From positions 923,001-987,000 of the forward strand of contig NC_079240.1 of assembly GCF_027921745.1 (NCBI RefSeq): 64,000 nucleotides of DNA, read 5' to 3'. The DNA comes from Schizosaccharomyces osmophilus (lineage: Eukaryota > Ascomycota > Schizosaccharomycetes > Schizosaccharomycetales > Schizosaccharomycetaceae). Below the pieces are notes generated by a model that saw only the letters and a program-made list of their open reading frames with translations, was not told the origin of the DNA and did not search any database. A program made the translations under genes and the position numbers. Shown here piece after piece: positions 40,616 to 52,924 of this stretch; the first letter of the stretch is position 1, and every line of letters starts with the position of its first letter.

Positions 40616-42274
40616 TCAAAAATCACCGGTGGAAGCTCCTGGTTTGTGCCTCCGATTGTACAGGGTAGCATTGGAAAGGTTTAATTGAAATCCTTTAAAC
40701 CCACTATCATGTTGTTTTTTCGGTTTTTGCTGAGGAGATGCTGTATTGGGTGACCGTGAATTTGGAGAATTTGCTATATTGATTCGTTTTAGGGCATGCT
40801 CAACGTTGGAAGTAGCGGGGTCATATTCGCCCTCTTCCTCTATCAGATCATTCATGTTTCCGTAAAAGTTTGCCATTCCTTGATTACCACGGTAAAGACG
40901 CTTTCGCAATCTTTCTTGCTCCATTCGGTGAGCGGCATACGAGATATTAAATATCTCACGTAAGGAATTAACACCTGGCGTGCGAGCAGAAGGTATTTCA
41001 TCGTCAGCAAATGTGGCAACGTCATAAGAAAATGGACTTTCACTTTTCATAGGAGGAGCATCACTGGCAGGGAATGTAGGCTCCTCGGATTGTGTTATCC
41101 AAGGATGTGCTAACAGCTGATGAATGTCGTAGCGGGAATCTGGATCTACTGTCAACAAATGACTCACCAAGTCCTTGGCGCCCTTTGAAATATCATCCCA
41201 CCATGGAGACAAGAAGGTGTATTGACCATGGGCAACCTTATTAGTAAGAGAAGAAATGCTTTCGTCATAAAAAGGAGGAAACCCACAAAGGACGGTGTAT
41301 AAAACACAACCTAAGGCCCACATATCAACACTTTTGGAATACCTTCCATCGCGTACGATTTCAGGAGCAGTATATCCCATTGTACCACAGGGAGTCTGAG
41401 TGTGAGAATCCCAAATAACTTTACTGAGCCCAAAATCCGCTAAACGGATTCGACCAATTGTTCCGCCGCCAACTCCGGGGCGAAACTCGCCCTCATCAGC
41501 CTTGTCCGGATCATCGCCAGCACGATATTTTCTTATTTTTGATGGAATAAAATCAATCGGGTCAAAGAGCAAATTTTCTGGTTTGATATCGCGATGCACG
41601 ATACCACAGTCTTCATGGAGATAACGAATAGCATGTGCAGTCTGTAAAATTACATGACGAGCTAACTCTTCTGAAAAGTACGTAAAACGTACAATTTGAT
41701 GAAACAATTCGCCGCCCTCGGCTAATTCAAGGACAAGAAAAAAGTTTTCAGGAGTCTGGATAAAATCCAGAAGCTGAATTATGTTTGGGTGTTGAACTCG
41801 ACGCATCAATTGAATCTCTTTTAAAATATTGTGAGACTCGCAACCTTGACGACGGCCTGGGTTAATGGGATCAACGGGTTGAGCGCGTTGAACAGCCTTA
41901 ATAGCCACTTTTTCACCGGTGGTGTTATTAATTGCTTTGTACACATTACTAAACGCACCGTCTCCGGTTTTCGATAATAGGGTATAGTCTTCTAAACCTT
42001 CGTATAAGGGATATCGTTGACCAGAAGATTCTTCAGCAATAGCCTTTTCGATCATAGCTTGGATGGCACGCTCATACTCGGCACCTGTCTCTTCCTTTTT
42101 TCTTGAGCCATTTGGTTCCACTTGAAAAGAGGGAGTAAAGTTTTCGTCAAAATGAGCCCGGCGTGTTGGAAGCCTAGTCTCTGGTTTGCTGGTTTGTTTC
42201 GTGGCACTTGGGAAATTGCCGCTAGAACCCAAGGCTCTGCCTCTTTTGCCAGTGTCAGAAACAGGAGTGTTCAT
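40616..42274 (-). CDS. srk1: MAPK-activated protein kinase Srk1
   Basis: A 552-residue Ser/Thr kinase from ATG 42274 (MNTPVSDTGKRGRALGSSGN). The kinase domain runs from about residue 95 (YTLLSKTGDGAFSNVYKAIN) to about 395, with the VAIK lysine, HRDIKPEN near residue 223, DFGLSK and a CGTMGYTAPEIV activation segment. A fission-yeast-specific insert (KIRKYRAGDDPDKADEGEF) sits between the catalytic loop and DFG. The C-terminal tail (NSLREIFNISYAAHRMEQER and FKGFQLNLSNATLYNRRHK) is that of Srk1. Srk1 is activated by the Sty1 stress MAPK and delays mitosis by phosphorylating Cdc25. The N-terminus before the kinase is shorter and unlike that of S. pombe as I recall it; the open frame continues five codons upstream to a TTG, so a spliced 5' exon is possible. 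Confidence 0.93.
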   Translation of the reverse strand: MNTPVSDTGKRGRALGSSGNFPSATKQTSKPETRLPTRRAHFDENFTPSFQVEPNGSRKKEETGAEYERAIQAMIEKAIAEESSGQRYPLYEGLEDYTLLSKTGDGAFSNVYKAINNTTGEKVAIKAVQRAQPVDPINPGRRQGCESHNILKEIQLMRRVQHPNIIQLLDFIQTPENFFLVLELAEGGELFHQIVRFTYFSEELARHVILQTAHAIRYLHEDCGIVHRDIKPENLLFDPIDFIPSKIRKYRAGDDPDKADEGEFRPGVGGGTIGRIRLADFGLSKVIWDSHTQTPCGTMGYTAPEIVRDGRYSKSVDMWALGCVLYTVLCGFPPFYDESISSLTNKVAHGQYTFLSPWWDDISKGAKDLVSHLLTVDPDSRYDIHQLLAHPWITQSEEPTFPASDAPPMKSESPFSYDVATFADDEIPSARTPGVNSLREIFNISYAAHRMEQERLRKRLYRGNQGMANFYGNMNDLIEEEGEYDPATSNVEHALKRINIANSPNSRSPNTASPQQKPKKQHDSGFKGFQLNLSNATLYNRRHKPGASTGDF

Positions 42275-43783
42275 ATTCTGGGGATTCAACTTTTCTCCCG
42301 CGTTGTTTGATTTTCGGAATGGGTTCTACACGCCAACAGTTAGTAACAAACCGATACTGAAGAAAACCAAAAGAACTGGTCTGAACAAAGAACAAGAAAG
42401 AGAGCAACTTAATAAAGGTGGGCGAATTTAAGATCGAAACGAAACATTTCCAGAGGTATGACCAAACATCAAAGCTGATACTAATCCTGTGACAGATACA
42501 AACAACGCATCGCCGCATTGTATCATGGACTGAGTAACTAGGTAACGATGTAAATAAACTTGCGAAATGTTGTCACACTATTCTTCCAATGTTTGGAATT
42601 CCCCTAGCTTTTGTAAAATGCCCAAGCTCAAGCAAAGACAGTAACTTTTGATTTTACCATCTACGGGTTTGAAGACATACTTTGCCGAATATCATATATA
42701 TTGGTAAATAGACTCAACAGGGATATCCTCTGTTTCAATTTTTATTGAGCTCTTCGTATTAAAACTCGTTTTCTTGGCGTTTTTTTACTTTTCTCTCAGG
42801 GAATCGTGTGTTACGCGCAGATGAAAATAAATATGCGGCATCCTACTTTTGACGTTGCAGTCTACGTCATGATGAATAGAGTTCTGTGCTAAGCTTCGGT
42901 AAATTATCCTTGACGTAAGGGTGAGTAAGAAATACGTATAAGAAACAACAAGTAACAAGCTCTTACAGATGTTTGTTTGTAAATAAACCAGGAGAAACGC
43001 TAGTAAAAAGAAGTTGTACGGGCATTTCGTGTTTTTCAACAACAACAAGAGATACTTTCAGGAGTTTTTATGGAGATATATAGAACTGGTTGAGCTTGAA
43101 ATCTTTTTTTAACGATGGATTGGTCTATTTTGAGAAAACAAACAATAGCACGACAATTACGACTTCGCATGGAGGAGAAACAAGGTAGAGACTGATTTCT
43201 TTTCAATCAATACAACGCTATATCGACATGGCTATGGACAACTTTGGACAGGCGATTCTTGTCACTTTACCTTTAATTTTTTCTTGAAAATGGATTGATT
43301 CCATAAAAATCTCAGTAAGTGATATCGTCTCTTACTTGATGTAGGCGTCGATATACTCTAGGTTTCTTTTTTTATTTGTTTGGGAATCCTAAATAAACAA
43401 ATTCATATAATACAGTATTGTGGGGCAATCTTATTTCTACTATACATTGTAATTTGTACGAACGAAATGGTTTCGTTTAACAAGTCCTATGATCATAAGA
43501 AATTCTCTTGTTAATTGACTTTCCCCATAGTGGGTCTGCATGAGTTCTATTTTAAGTAATCGATTCCATTGTATGATAATAATAATTTACTGATCCCATG
43601 AAATGTAAAACCTTTTGACTCTTTGCTCTCGTTAATTATTTCTCAAATGTCGCTTTTTTTTGGTAATTGTTTCCTCTTACAAATCAGGCATCTACCATCC
43701 AACAACTAAAAGGAAATAGTTTCCACTTTTTATTCCTAACCTATCTACCGTTTATATTTTGTAGTTTCATTTGTTGGTTTTCC
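42275..43783. other. 1.5-kb spacer srk1/kap113
   Basis: Upstream region of srk1 and 3' flank of kap113. S. pombe has an orphan meiotic gene (mug150) between these two, which would read on the plus strand here; the only candidate is a short plus-strand exon from ATG 43115 (MDWSILRKQTIARQLRLRM) to a possible donor at 43185. No convincing second exon was found. The minus-strand frame 42785-43048 has no ATG. Confidence 0.4.
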
Positions 43784-46700
43784 TTATAACATGGAATTCA
43801 TTTGGTCCAAGAGGGCAGGATCCACCATGGTTAAATACTCCTTCTCGAAAATTTCTGCTCCACCATTCTTTTCTTGGCATTCCAAGAACGTGGACACAAA
43901 GAATGTTTTGGACTGTACGCTATGTACAGCATCTTTAGACAAAATCTAAACACATATTAGTCTTTATCTCCTCAAACAGTTCCTTACCATTTTTCGGCGA
44001 TTCATTTCTTCTGAAGACTCATCCAGGTAAAATCCCACAGCGGAATAGTCTTCGTTTTTGTAGTAGATCGGTGCGCTGCCTGTTAGTTTTCTCATCTAAC
44101 ATCTTTTTGCAATAAATTGCACATATATAAGTAACATACTCTCCCTTTTCGTCTTCCTCCACTTCGCTTAAAACGCTAAACCAAAGATGCATGATTGGAT
44201 TCAAGGCCTCCAAGACTTCTTCTGCATTTGTGCGTAGTAACGAAGTAAGTGCAAGAGCCGTTAGCTTTCGATCTTTTGCATGTGTAATATAATCAAACTA
44301 AATAGCTCGTTAATAAATTCTTTGCCCCAACCCCATTTTTTCTTCATACCAATGAAATCCAGTATTGTAAAAGCATGTACACACTTAACCGCTGTGTCAA
44401 ACACGTACTGATGATAACGTTCGGAAATGACAGGCTAATCCTCGATAATAGCAACGAATACTGTACAAGCGTTTGAGCGTGTTTCTATTTCATGTTAGTA
44501 TTCAACTGACATACATACATACTTCTGAGCTTAAGATGGAATTTAACACGACAGGAAGCAATGTAGAGTGACCTAGAGATTCCTGGAGAGAATCTCCTGC
44601 ATTCACTTCAAATATTAAACTGAGCGTTTTACACAAAGCCAAAAGCGTATCATTTTTCACATCGCCTAAAAGGTTCGTTAACCTTTCTAAAACCTCAAGG
44701 GAATAATTGTCAAGAATGACTGAGCTTTTAAGTAAAAGGTAGCTATTCAAAATCATCAAGGTAAAAGGAAGGGATGATGTAGCCTGCGAAAGCTGGTGTA
44801 ACAAATGTGGAACGAGTAGTGTAAACTCTTCAGGAAGTACTTCTACATACTGAAGAAAAGAGCTCCAAAGCTCCACTGCATCTGCTTCATACATAACTTG
44901 GTCTGGAGACTCAGCATTCACGCAGTAGTCGATAATCACAGCCAACATTTGGGAAAATTGTATTGACTTGTGTTTGATTGCCTGAACAAGGTTAGAAAAT
45001 GAAAAATAGTATCACATACGATAACAAATTGGGCCAAAACTCCCAAAATCCTGGTTCGAAGCATAGGCTCACTAGCCCATTCATTCCATAATTGGAATAA
45101 AAGAGAAGCAGTCATTTCTTCCAAAGGAGCTATATTGGATCCGGCTCGAGAAATTAGCGTACCAAGCAACGATAGCGTCGATAATTTGCCTTCCATAGTT
45201 TGGAATTCATTAACTGACGATAAAACACTGTAAAAAAGATCATTCTTGACATTTAAAAATTCGCTTTCTAAAAATGACCAGTCATCCAAGACACCGCGCA
45301 AAGAATCAATAGACGTAAGCCGTACAACAGAATCGTTACAAGGATCATTTCGGTTTAGTAATAGTGCGTACATGTGATATATTAACCCCATCAATGACTC
45401 ACCTGACGGTAAATGTTCTATCCATTGAGACAAAAAGATGGATACCCTTCTTCTCAGGACACGAGCAACTCCGCCATTAGTGATTTTCGCCAAATTGGGG
45501 ATAGCTGCCTTTTTTAACCAGTCAGCAAACGGAAACATATCCTTCAAATGAGATGCACCGGTCCCAATAGAGCACAAAAGAGCGTCTTGCTGTATAGATT
45601 CTTCCAACGTAGATGGACACTGAAATACCGATTCAAGCATACTTTCAAATTGATGGGAATATAACTCCCCGAAATGATCAAAAAGGCAACTCAACAGATT
45701 TTCAGAGCAGGGCTATAATTGTTAGCACAAATTCGACAATGCAATAATCCATGACTTACGCGAATATTATAATCTGCATCGTGGGTGGATTGATCGAGGA
45801 CCCATTGTTCAGGGTCTTCTGACCAATCCTCAAAATCGGATTCAGAAAGAACTAGTAGCTTTGTAATAATAAATTGAAGAAGCACAAAATGTCTATCACC
45901 CATCAAAAATGACTGACGGATGATTTCGCTTGCTTCAGGATGAGAGGATTTTGTATCTTCGATTTCTCTAAGTACAGTTATGAATACTCTCAAGCTCATT
46001 AAGACAAGCTTTTCCAAGTCTTTTAATAACTCCGGGAAACTAGAAGAAGCCGCAAAAAGCTTGTCGACCTGCAGTAACCACGACATATGGACAGATATAT
46101 AATCAATGGTAGATGGGAAGACAGTTAAACATGGCGAGTAAGAAGCGAAATCAAAAAACAACTTGTTGAACAGATATGCATGGGCGACCAATTGTTCGGG
46201 AATACGATCGTCAATCTGCGATGAAGAAGGCGAAATGTAGAGGTTGGAAAGTAAGCTTAAGACTTTTTGTTGAGATACGGCTCCAAAAGAAAGCATTTCT
46301 TTGCTGAGATTACTATCACTTGGGTTTGGTACACCGAAAATAACCAATCTTCTGCATGTCTTGAGAGCATAGCGCGAAATCTGCATTGAGTAATATATGG
46401 CTTCTGAAGAATGTGTAGACGGGGTTTCCAGCGCATGCATCCATTGTGAAATATGCCAGTCCAAAATTGGTTGCAGAGTCAAGAGGAGATGGGGAGTTAT
46501 TTCATAAAACGTTTTTCTAGCTTGAAGCAACCGATTTCCGGCCATGGCTTTGACTATATGATGCAGGGTAATAAGCAATCGTAATGCTAAATGAGGTTGT
46601 TGAGCATCAAAATTTTGATGAAGACTAGATATCAGTTCTTGAAATAGAGAAGGCCACTCAGAGGGGTAATCTTGGCGAGCTATTCTGGATAAAACGAGAG

Positions 46701-47084
46701 CATTTTGAACAACTAACTGATCTTCCGAGTGAACAGATCCAGCAAGTGCATTATTTCGAAAGAATTCTTTTTCACCAGGCAATAGAGATCTAAATTAAGT
46801 AAGTTAGCTATGAAAAGCCATACAAGCAGACAAACGTCGTGTCTATATCCAACTTACGACTTCGTGTTTTTTCTCCAAATAACATCAATAGAATTTCTTA
46901 TTTGAATGATTGCAAGCCACCGTAAGCTAATATCGTTTTGCTTGTCTAAAAAGATACTGTATAATTTAGGAAAGAAACCAGGTTCTTTCTTCCATTCTTG
47001 AAGATACGTCTCTGCATCTTTCACAGAGGCGGGGTCTTGGCTTGCTGCTCGTTTTAGTTGATATAAAACAGGATCTATTTCCAT
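43784..47084 (-). CDS. kap113: importin-beta family karyopherin Kap113 (importin-11-like)
   Basis: Eight exons (46858-47084, 45760-46789, 45020-45712, 44523-44981, 44350-44484, 44140-44297, 43988-44075, 43784-43945) join in frame to 983 residues. The N-terminal importin domain is at MEIDPVLYQLKRAASQDPAS and SIDVIWRKNTKS; HEAT repeats fill the rest. The C-terminal part, FDYITHAKDRKLTALALTSL and DAVHSVQSKTFFVSTFLECQ, follows the end of human IPO11. Exon 5 was chosen as 45 codons starting KHAQTLVQYS because only that frame connects both flanking exons; another frame there looks coding but has a stop. Most introns carry a ctaac branch point. It carries cargo into the nucleus; IPO11 handles E2 enzymes and Kap120 ribosome assembly factors (family knowledge). 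Confidence 0.93.
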
Positions 47085-47953
47085 CAGAGACAGAATACGA
47101 AACCAAGGGCTGTAGATTGTTACAACTCTATAGAAATATACTTGTCTTTACTAGAGGAGGGTTTAATATTACTGAACAGTATTTTATAATTTATAACTAT
47201 AACCAGTATGATTTGTGCGATGCTACCTAAACCTCGATTATACGAACTATCTGAAAAGAGAAACGAGAAATTGTCCTTTATACTTTTTAGAAGAGAATGA
47301 TTCTAAAGAAAGATAAAGATATTAATAAAGAGTCTTTAGTTGATCAGGTTGGCGAGTTGTCTGGTCCCTTAAAAGGCATCACTCGTTTCTCAAGCTTATA
47401 GCAATTTACTTCTTGAAATACATAGTATAGTTGCAACTGTGCAACGAAACCCGAGAGTTTGCAGTATATATACCCATGCATTGTTCTAAATGGTAGTGTT
47501 TTTTATGGCTGCGACGGCTACCTGTTTATTGAATATTTCGACAAATGCTTTCAAGTGTGTTTCCATGCGTATATGTTTATATCATATATATCAACAGTCG
47601 AAGTCAATGAAAAATAAAAAAAGAGAGAAAAACCATCATTGAAATAACACGCATGATTTTTCTGTATTTATTCCTATAGACTTTTATTTATTGTTTACCG
47701 TAGCTACTGCGGCCTTAGAATAACGATATCGCAAATTGTCATTATGGCTTTACTGTGCTTGATATGAGTACCTTTCGTCCCTCCCACCCAACATAAACAA
47801 ACCTTTCTTCATTCATAAAACATAAAGAATTGTTTTATATTTGAAGAGAAATAGACAAAACTTGGATTTTTGGCAGCTTGTTCTACGTTGCAAGATAATT
47901 TTCTTTGGATTTCTGGTATTTTAGTTTGTTCGTAGCGAACACGTGTTTGTACA
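47085..47953. other. divergent promoter region kap113/peptidase
   Basis: Both flanking genes start here in opposite directions. No other feature found. Confidence 0.5.
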
Positions 47954-49850
47954 ATGAAGATTTCGTTGGATCCTTCGACGCAATCGAATTATTATGATGT
48001 TGCTATTCAACATTTACTGTTAGATGCAGAAATCGACTTTGACAAGGAGCTTCTTTTTGGTGCTGTCGAGTACAAAATTCAGTCTGCTCGCATTTCTCAA
48101 CCATTGTCCCACATCATCTTGGATACATCCTACCTAGATGTTAAGGCAGTTTCCTTAAACGACACGTCTGTTCCCTTCCGTGTTGATGAACGCCGTGATT
48201 TCTTAGGAAATGCCCTTCACGTCGTTCCTCCAATGCCAATCCCTGCCGTAGATGTTGCAACTTTACGTATTAGCTTTTCTACTACTAAGGAATGTACAGC
48301 CATTCAATTTCTAGACCCTCAACAGACCATTGGAGGAAACGCTCCCTACATGTTTTCTCAATGCCAAGCCATCCATGCTCGTTCTATGCTCCCCTGCCAA
48401 GACACCCCTTCTGTAAAAGTACCTTGCACTTTTCATATCCGATCTAAACTGCCCGTCATCGCATCTGGCATTCCTTGTGGTACTTGTGATTTTCGCGATG
48501 ATTCTCTCGTATATATGTTTGAGCAACCTCTTGGTATTCCTTCCTATTTGATTTCTATCTTAAGTGGTGATCTTGCTTCTTCTTCGGTGGGCCCTCGTTC
48601 CACCGTTTATACCGAACCCGACAACATCGTCGCTTGTAAGTTTGAATTTGAACATGATATGGAAAATTTCATGAAGGCCGCCGAATCTCTTACCACCCCC
48701 TACGCATGGACTCGCTATGACTTTGTTGTCCTCCCTCCTTCTTTTCCTTATGGTGGTATGGAAAACCCTAATGCGACATTTGCTACTCCCACTCTGATTG
48801 CTGGTGATCGCTCAAATGTCTCCGTCATTGCTCATGAACTTGCTCATTCTTGGAGTGGTAACCTCGTTACCAACGAATCTTGGCAGTGTTTCTGGCTCAA
48901 TGAAGGCATGACTGTATTTTTAGAGAGAAAAATTATCGGTCGCATTCAAGGTGAAAAGCATCGCCAGTTTGATGCCATCATTGGCTGGGGTGAATTGAAA
49001 GAAGCCGTGGAACTTTTCGGTAAAGATCATGAATTTACAAAGCTTATCGTTGACCTCGACGGAAAGGACCCTGATGATGCCTTTTCAACTATTCCTTATG
49101 AAAAGGGTTTCAACTTCCTTTATGAAATCGAGCGTGTTATCGGTGGCCCTACTGTTTTCGAACCTTTCCTGTCGTTCTATTTCAGAAAGTTTGCTAACTC
49201 TACTGTCAACGAAACTAAATTCAAGAATGCTCTCTATGAATACTTTAAGCCTTTAGGTCTTTCTAATGCTCTTGATTCTATTGATTGGGATGCATGGTTT
49301 TATGCACCCGGCATGCCCCCAGTAATTCCCAAATTTGATACCACATTAGCTGACAACTGTTACAAGCTTGCTGACGTATGGGTAACTAGCGCTAAATCAT
49401 CCCAAAGCCCCGATCATTTTAAGCAAGATGACATTAAAGGTTGGTCTGCTGGTCAACTCTCTCTCTTCCTTGATGTTCTTTTTGAGACAGACGCCTTCCC
49501 TCAAAATTATATAGCTGCCATGGACTCTGCTTACTCCTTTTCCAATTCTAAGAATGCTGAAATTTCTTTCCGCTACTTTAAACTTGTCCTAAAAAGCAGA
49601 TACAAACCTCTTTACAAACTTGTTGTTGATCAAGTGGGCAAGGTTGGTCGTATGAAATTCGTTCGGTATGTTCTTTTCTTTGCTGTTTTCTTTAGATTTC
49701 TTACTAACATTTTTCTTTAGTCCTACTTATCGTTTGTTAAACCAAGCTGATCATGAATTGGCAGTGAGGACCTTCAAAAAGTATAGCAATTTCTACCATA
49801 AGATTTGCGCCGGCCTTGTTAAGAAGGATTTAGGCATCACTGAAAACTAA
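47954..49850 (+). CDS. leukotriene-A4-hydrolase-like aminopeptidase (M1 family)
   Basis: Two exons, 47954-49665 and 49721-49850, encode 613 residues. The substrate motif GGMENPN is near residue 265, the zinc site [10 protein letters not shown] (HExxH) near 291-300 and the third ligand in [13 protein letters not shown] near 317. The C-terminal armadillo-like domain ends [20 protein letters not shown]. The family has aminopeptidase and epoxide-hydrolase activity in the cytosol and nucleus; yeasts make no leukotrienes, so peptide trimming is the likely role. Exon 1 runs 18 codons past the donor in frame; splicing (gtatgt/ttttctttag) replaces this with the conserved tail. Matches S. pombe SPCC1322.05c. 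Confidence 0.95.
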
Positions 49851-50156
49851 AGCATCTTACAAGCCTACAGAGTTTACGATTCAGTGAGTTTTTACTAAGT
49901 CTGATTTTCATAAAATAATTTATAAACTTGACTAGACACGTTTTTAGATTAGACATGAAATAATGATAATTTTAAGTACTTTTTTTTTCTGTCGAGCATA
50001 TCATAGAGAACGTAAAGAAATCATATCAAGTCATTTTCCCGCGATCGTTGTGGACAACAGTAATTTACGCTAAAACTAAAGGAAACTTCATAAGGAAAGC
50101 TAATTATAAACATGAAAATCTATGCGAATAATGACTTAATGTAAAAAGAAAGAATC
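49851..50156. other. convergent spacer peptidase/fyu1
   Basis: AT-rich 3' flanks, nothing recognised. Confidence 0.5.
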
Positions 50157-51674
50157 TTAATGTTCGAGAATGTTAAGATTACCAGTTATAACGCAGTTTT
50201 CAAGGACGGAGCCATTAGGAATGTCAATGGTGTTAGAGTCACTGGCGACAATAATTACAGTACCCTTAAGAGTCACATTACGACCAATATTGACGTTACC
50301 GGTAATAGTAAGATGGTCCAACTCCAAAATCTTAGGAATGCTAGGAATATGAGAGGTGAAGTCGGCAACCTTCTTGAAGTGAGTACCCAATTTGACAAGA
50401 GGAGCAGAGCCACCGAAACGACGAGGGTTCATGTCCAATTGGCCATGATTGATTGAGTAGAGATCAGACTTAACAAGGAGCAAATCAGAGCAGGTCTTAA
50501 CAGGCAAGAAACGTCTTCTGGGAACGTTTACACCGTGAGCGTTCTTGAAATGGCGAATAGCAGCACCAGCAGCGGTTTCCAATTGAACGATGTTAATGTT
50601 CTCGCCCTTGTGCTTAATAGTCTTGTTGTTGGGGATAATTTCCATAGAAAGCTCGTGGTTTTGAACAACGCGCTTCACGGAAGGAAGATGGAACCAGAGA
50701 TTGTTGGTGTTAAAGTACCTAAACTTTTTGATAGACTTGAATTCCTCGACGTGTTGAGAAGGAACTTGGGCAATTTCGAGCAAACGAACTTTGCCATCAT
50801 AGTCAATCAAGGTACCACCCTTAACATCGGCTTTAGTCTTGTTGGTCAATTCCATTATGTATTCGGCCTTGGTTTCAACCATGTGGTTTAGGATGTTCAA
50901 ATCCACAACAGCACCCAAGTTGTCGATGTTGCTGACAAACAAGTATTCCTTACCCTCAGCAAGGAGCTTGTCAACAACACCGCTGTTGGAAAGAGCTTCG
51001 AAAACATCACCATGGCCAGGGGGATACCATTGATCGATAGGAGAATCAATGGAGTCAGCAACAGGGAGCAAAGTCTCCTTGTGAACACGAGGATAACGAG
51101 ATTGGTTAAAAGTTAAAATATCAATCTTGTGAGCCTCATACTTCTTGATAAGCTTAGCAGTAGCCTCGTCTGTGTTGAAAGAGTTCATCAAGACAAAAGG
51201 GACGTTCACATTGTACTTTCTGTTCAAGTGTTCGATTTGACGGACGGACAAATCCAAAAAGCTGTTTCCTTCACGAACTTCAATGATAGATTTGGGACCA
51301 ACGCAGCCCATAGTAGTACCCAAACCACCGTTCAACTTCAAGACAGCAAGCTTGTTCAAATAGTCGCGAGTAAGAGTAGTGTCATTCAAAGTATCATACT
51401 CAACAACTTGTTTGGGTTTAGGGGACTTGACCAAATCCCAGTCAATCTCAGTACCCTTAGCGCTCTCTTGCAAGTAGCGGTTAAAGAGGCTGAAGAAATT
51501 GTCCATTTCCTTCTTGAAAGCCTTCTTGGTCTCAGGTTCTTTGACAGTCTCAGTAAGTTGATTCAACTCATTCTTCATAGTACTAGCAGCTATACTAGTG
51601 GCAGTGTTGTCAAAAGCAAAAGCTGATTGTGACTTGCTGTGTTGACGGCCAAGAGGACGAGAAGGGAGCTCCAT
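50157..51674 (-). CDS. fyu1: UTP-glucose-1-phosphate uridylyltransferase (UGPase)
   Basis: A single-exon 505-residue enzyme that makes UDP-glucose from UTP and glucose-1-phosphate for glucan, glycogen and glycosylation. The nucleotide-binding loop [17 protein letters not shown] is at residues 113-129; the uridine site [16 protein letters not shown] and the sugar-phosphate motif [17 protein letters not shown] follow; the C-terminal left-handed beta-helix ([20 protein letters not shown]) drives oligomerisation. The start [20 protein letters not shown] resembles that of S. pombe Fyu1. Codon use is strongly biased, as for an abundant enzyme, which also opens long shadow frames on the other strand. 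A TATA-like element lies at about 51788. Confidence 0.96.
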   Translation of the reverse strand: MELPSRPLGRQHSKSQSAFAFDNTATSIAASTMKNELNQLTETVKEPETKKAFKKEMDNFFSLFNRYLQESAKGTEIDWDLVKSPKPKQVVEYDTLNDTTLTRDYLNKLAVLKLNGGLGTTMGCVGPKSIIEVREGNSFLDLSVRQIEHLNRKYNVNVPFVLMNSFNTDEATAKLIKKYEAHKIDILTFNQSRYPRVHKETLLPVADSIDSPIDQWYPPGHGDVFEALSNSGVVDKLLAEGKEYLFVSNIDNLGAVVDLNILNHMVETKAEYIMELTNKTKADVKGGTLIDYDGKVRLLEIAQVPSQHVEEFKSIKKFRYFNTNNLWFHLPSVKRVVQNHELSMEIIPNNKTIKHKGENINIVQLETAAGAAIRHFKNAHGVNVPRRRFLPVKTCSDLLLVKSDLYSINHGQLDMNPRRFGGSAPLVKLGTHFKKVADFTSHIPSIPKILELDHLTITGNVNIGRNVTLKGTVIIVASDSNTIDIPNGSVLENCVITGNLNILEH

Positions 51675-52924
51675 TTTTTCTAAATTTGTTCTTCTATGAA
51701 CGGTCTAAATGGTTCTTAAATGAAAGACTGAATAATAACTCACTGAAGCGGTAATGGTGGAAGTTAAGTTGGGAGTGTGGCTGTACCTATATAAACGCAT
51801 GTCTGACATCAAAAATAGGTAACAGCAGTAACAGTTGTTACAGTGACCATTTAATGGGAGTGCGGATTAAATGGGTAGCATAAACAAACAAAACAATAAT
51901 TAAACCCAAAAACAAAACGATAATTTTTTGAGTTTCTTCCAAACAAACCATAATTTTTTTTTTATTTTCCTATTTATCAAAGAACTTTTTTGTCTTTGAA
52001 AGAAGGTTCTCTCAAATACTGTTGACAATAGAAACATTTAGTTACTCAACATTTTTTTTCATGGACAAATCTACTGTAGTAACAAACAGCCATTGATATT
52101 TGTTTACATTCCAAGTTGCCAGCCGTGTACTGAATATAAGAAAATTTGCATATAAAAGGACGATTGCACTCAAGGAGGAAAACGTCTTTCCGAATGTTGG
52201 AGGGAGACAATAGTTGGATTTCCTACGTTTTGCAAGTTTAATCATTTCCATATATTGCCAAGCATGTTTAAATTTTGGTTCATTCAGACATGTAGATTGA
52301 TTCGTAGAATAGGTGGATAAAATGCTTTTGTTTGCATGTCGAGCATTACTCATCAATGCGGTTTATTTGACAAGGTTTCATAAATTATAATTGTTTGATA
52401 CCGTTTCATGCAAGGTTTTTCTCTTTTTTTTCCAAATACAATGGCATTGCCATTTTTTATTTCATTTGCTTATCGTAAAAAAAGTTTATCTCTTTCATAT
52501 AGACCATGCGCAGGTTCTAACCGTTGCACAGTACATTGCGTGAAGAGGAAGAGACTCAGTATAAAAAAAACAAAATAATAAATAAATTATAAGAATTAAA
52601 TACGAATCCTTAGAAACGATTGTAAAGATTGGACGACTCATACATACCTTTTACCATAAAGTCATTCATTCAACCAAGAAAGCTGGAAGGAAGGAAGGAA
52701 GGAAAGAAGGAAGGGCTAAGAAAATGAATACTCATAAGGTTTTGGGAATATTGGCCAAAAATTAATAAAAAAAAAACGAACGGAGTAACATGGAACCGGC
52801 AAAAGAAGGCCAAGTATTACCACAATAGTGAGCATGTCTAGAAACAAAAGAAACAAATACCATACCAAAGAAACCAATCAATAATGACGTCTTCTTGATC
52901 TAAGATCCAAGGCAACGTCCTCCA
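51675..52924. other. 1.25-kb spacer fyu1/TRP channel
   Basis: Contains the fyu1 promoter, a (GGAA)n tract, and a forkhead-like TTTGTTTACATTCCAA at about 52079-52096 that matches the start of the duplication at 30021. The frame 52042-52356 is unconvincing. No gene called. Confidence 0.45.
52686..52712. repeat. (GGAA)n microsatellite
   Basis: About six GGAA/GAAGG units in a row with one interruption (aaag). A short purine tract, probably of no function. Confidence 0.85.

Noticed and set aside
42785-43048. 87-codon hydrophobic minus-strand frame in the srk1/kap113 spacer
   Set aside because: Starts with TTG; hydrophobicity is explained by AT-rich sequence and no splice model supports it.
44160-44460. 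A frame in kap113 exon 5 region that reads convincingly as protein (PVISERYHQYVFDTAVKC) but has a stop before it, suggesting a broken gene
   Set aside because: The phase-0 frame KHAQTLVQYS...YWISL is open for exactly 45 codons and joins both flanking exons in frame, ending in importin-11-like sequence. The other frame is a shadow and the gene is intact.
50160-51626. Several plus-strand frames of 60-165 codons opposite fyu1
   Set aside because: Strong codon bias of an abundant enzyme removes stops on the opposite strand; none has family features.
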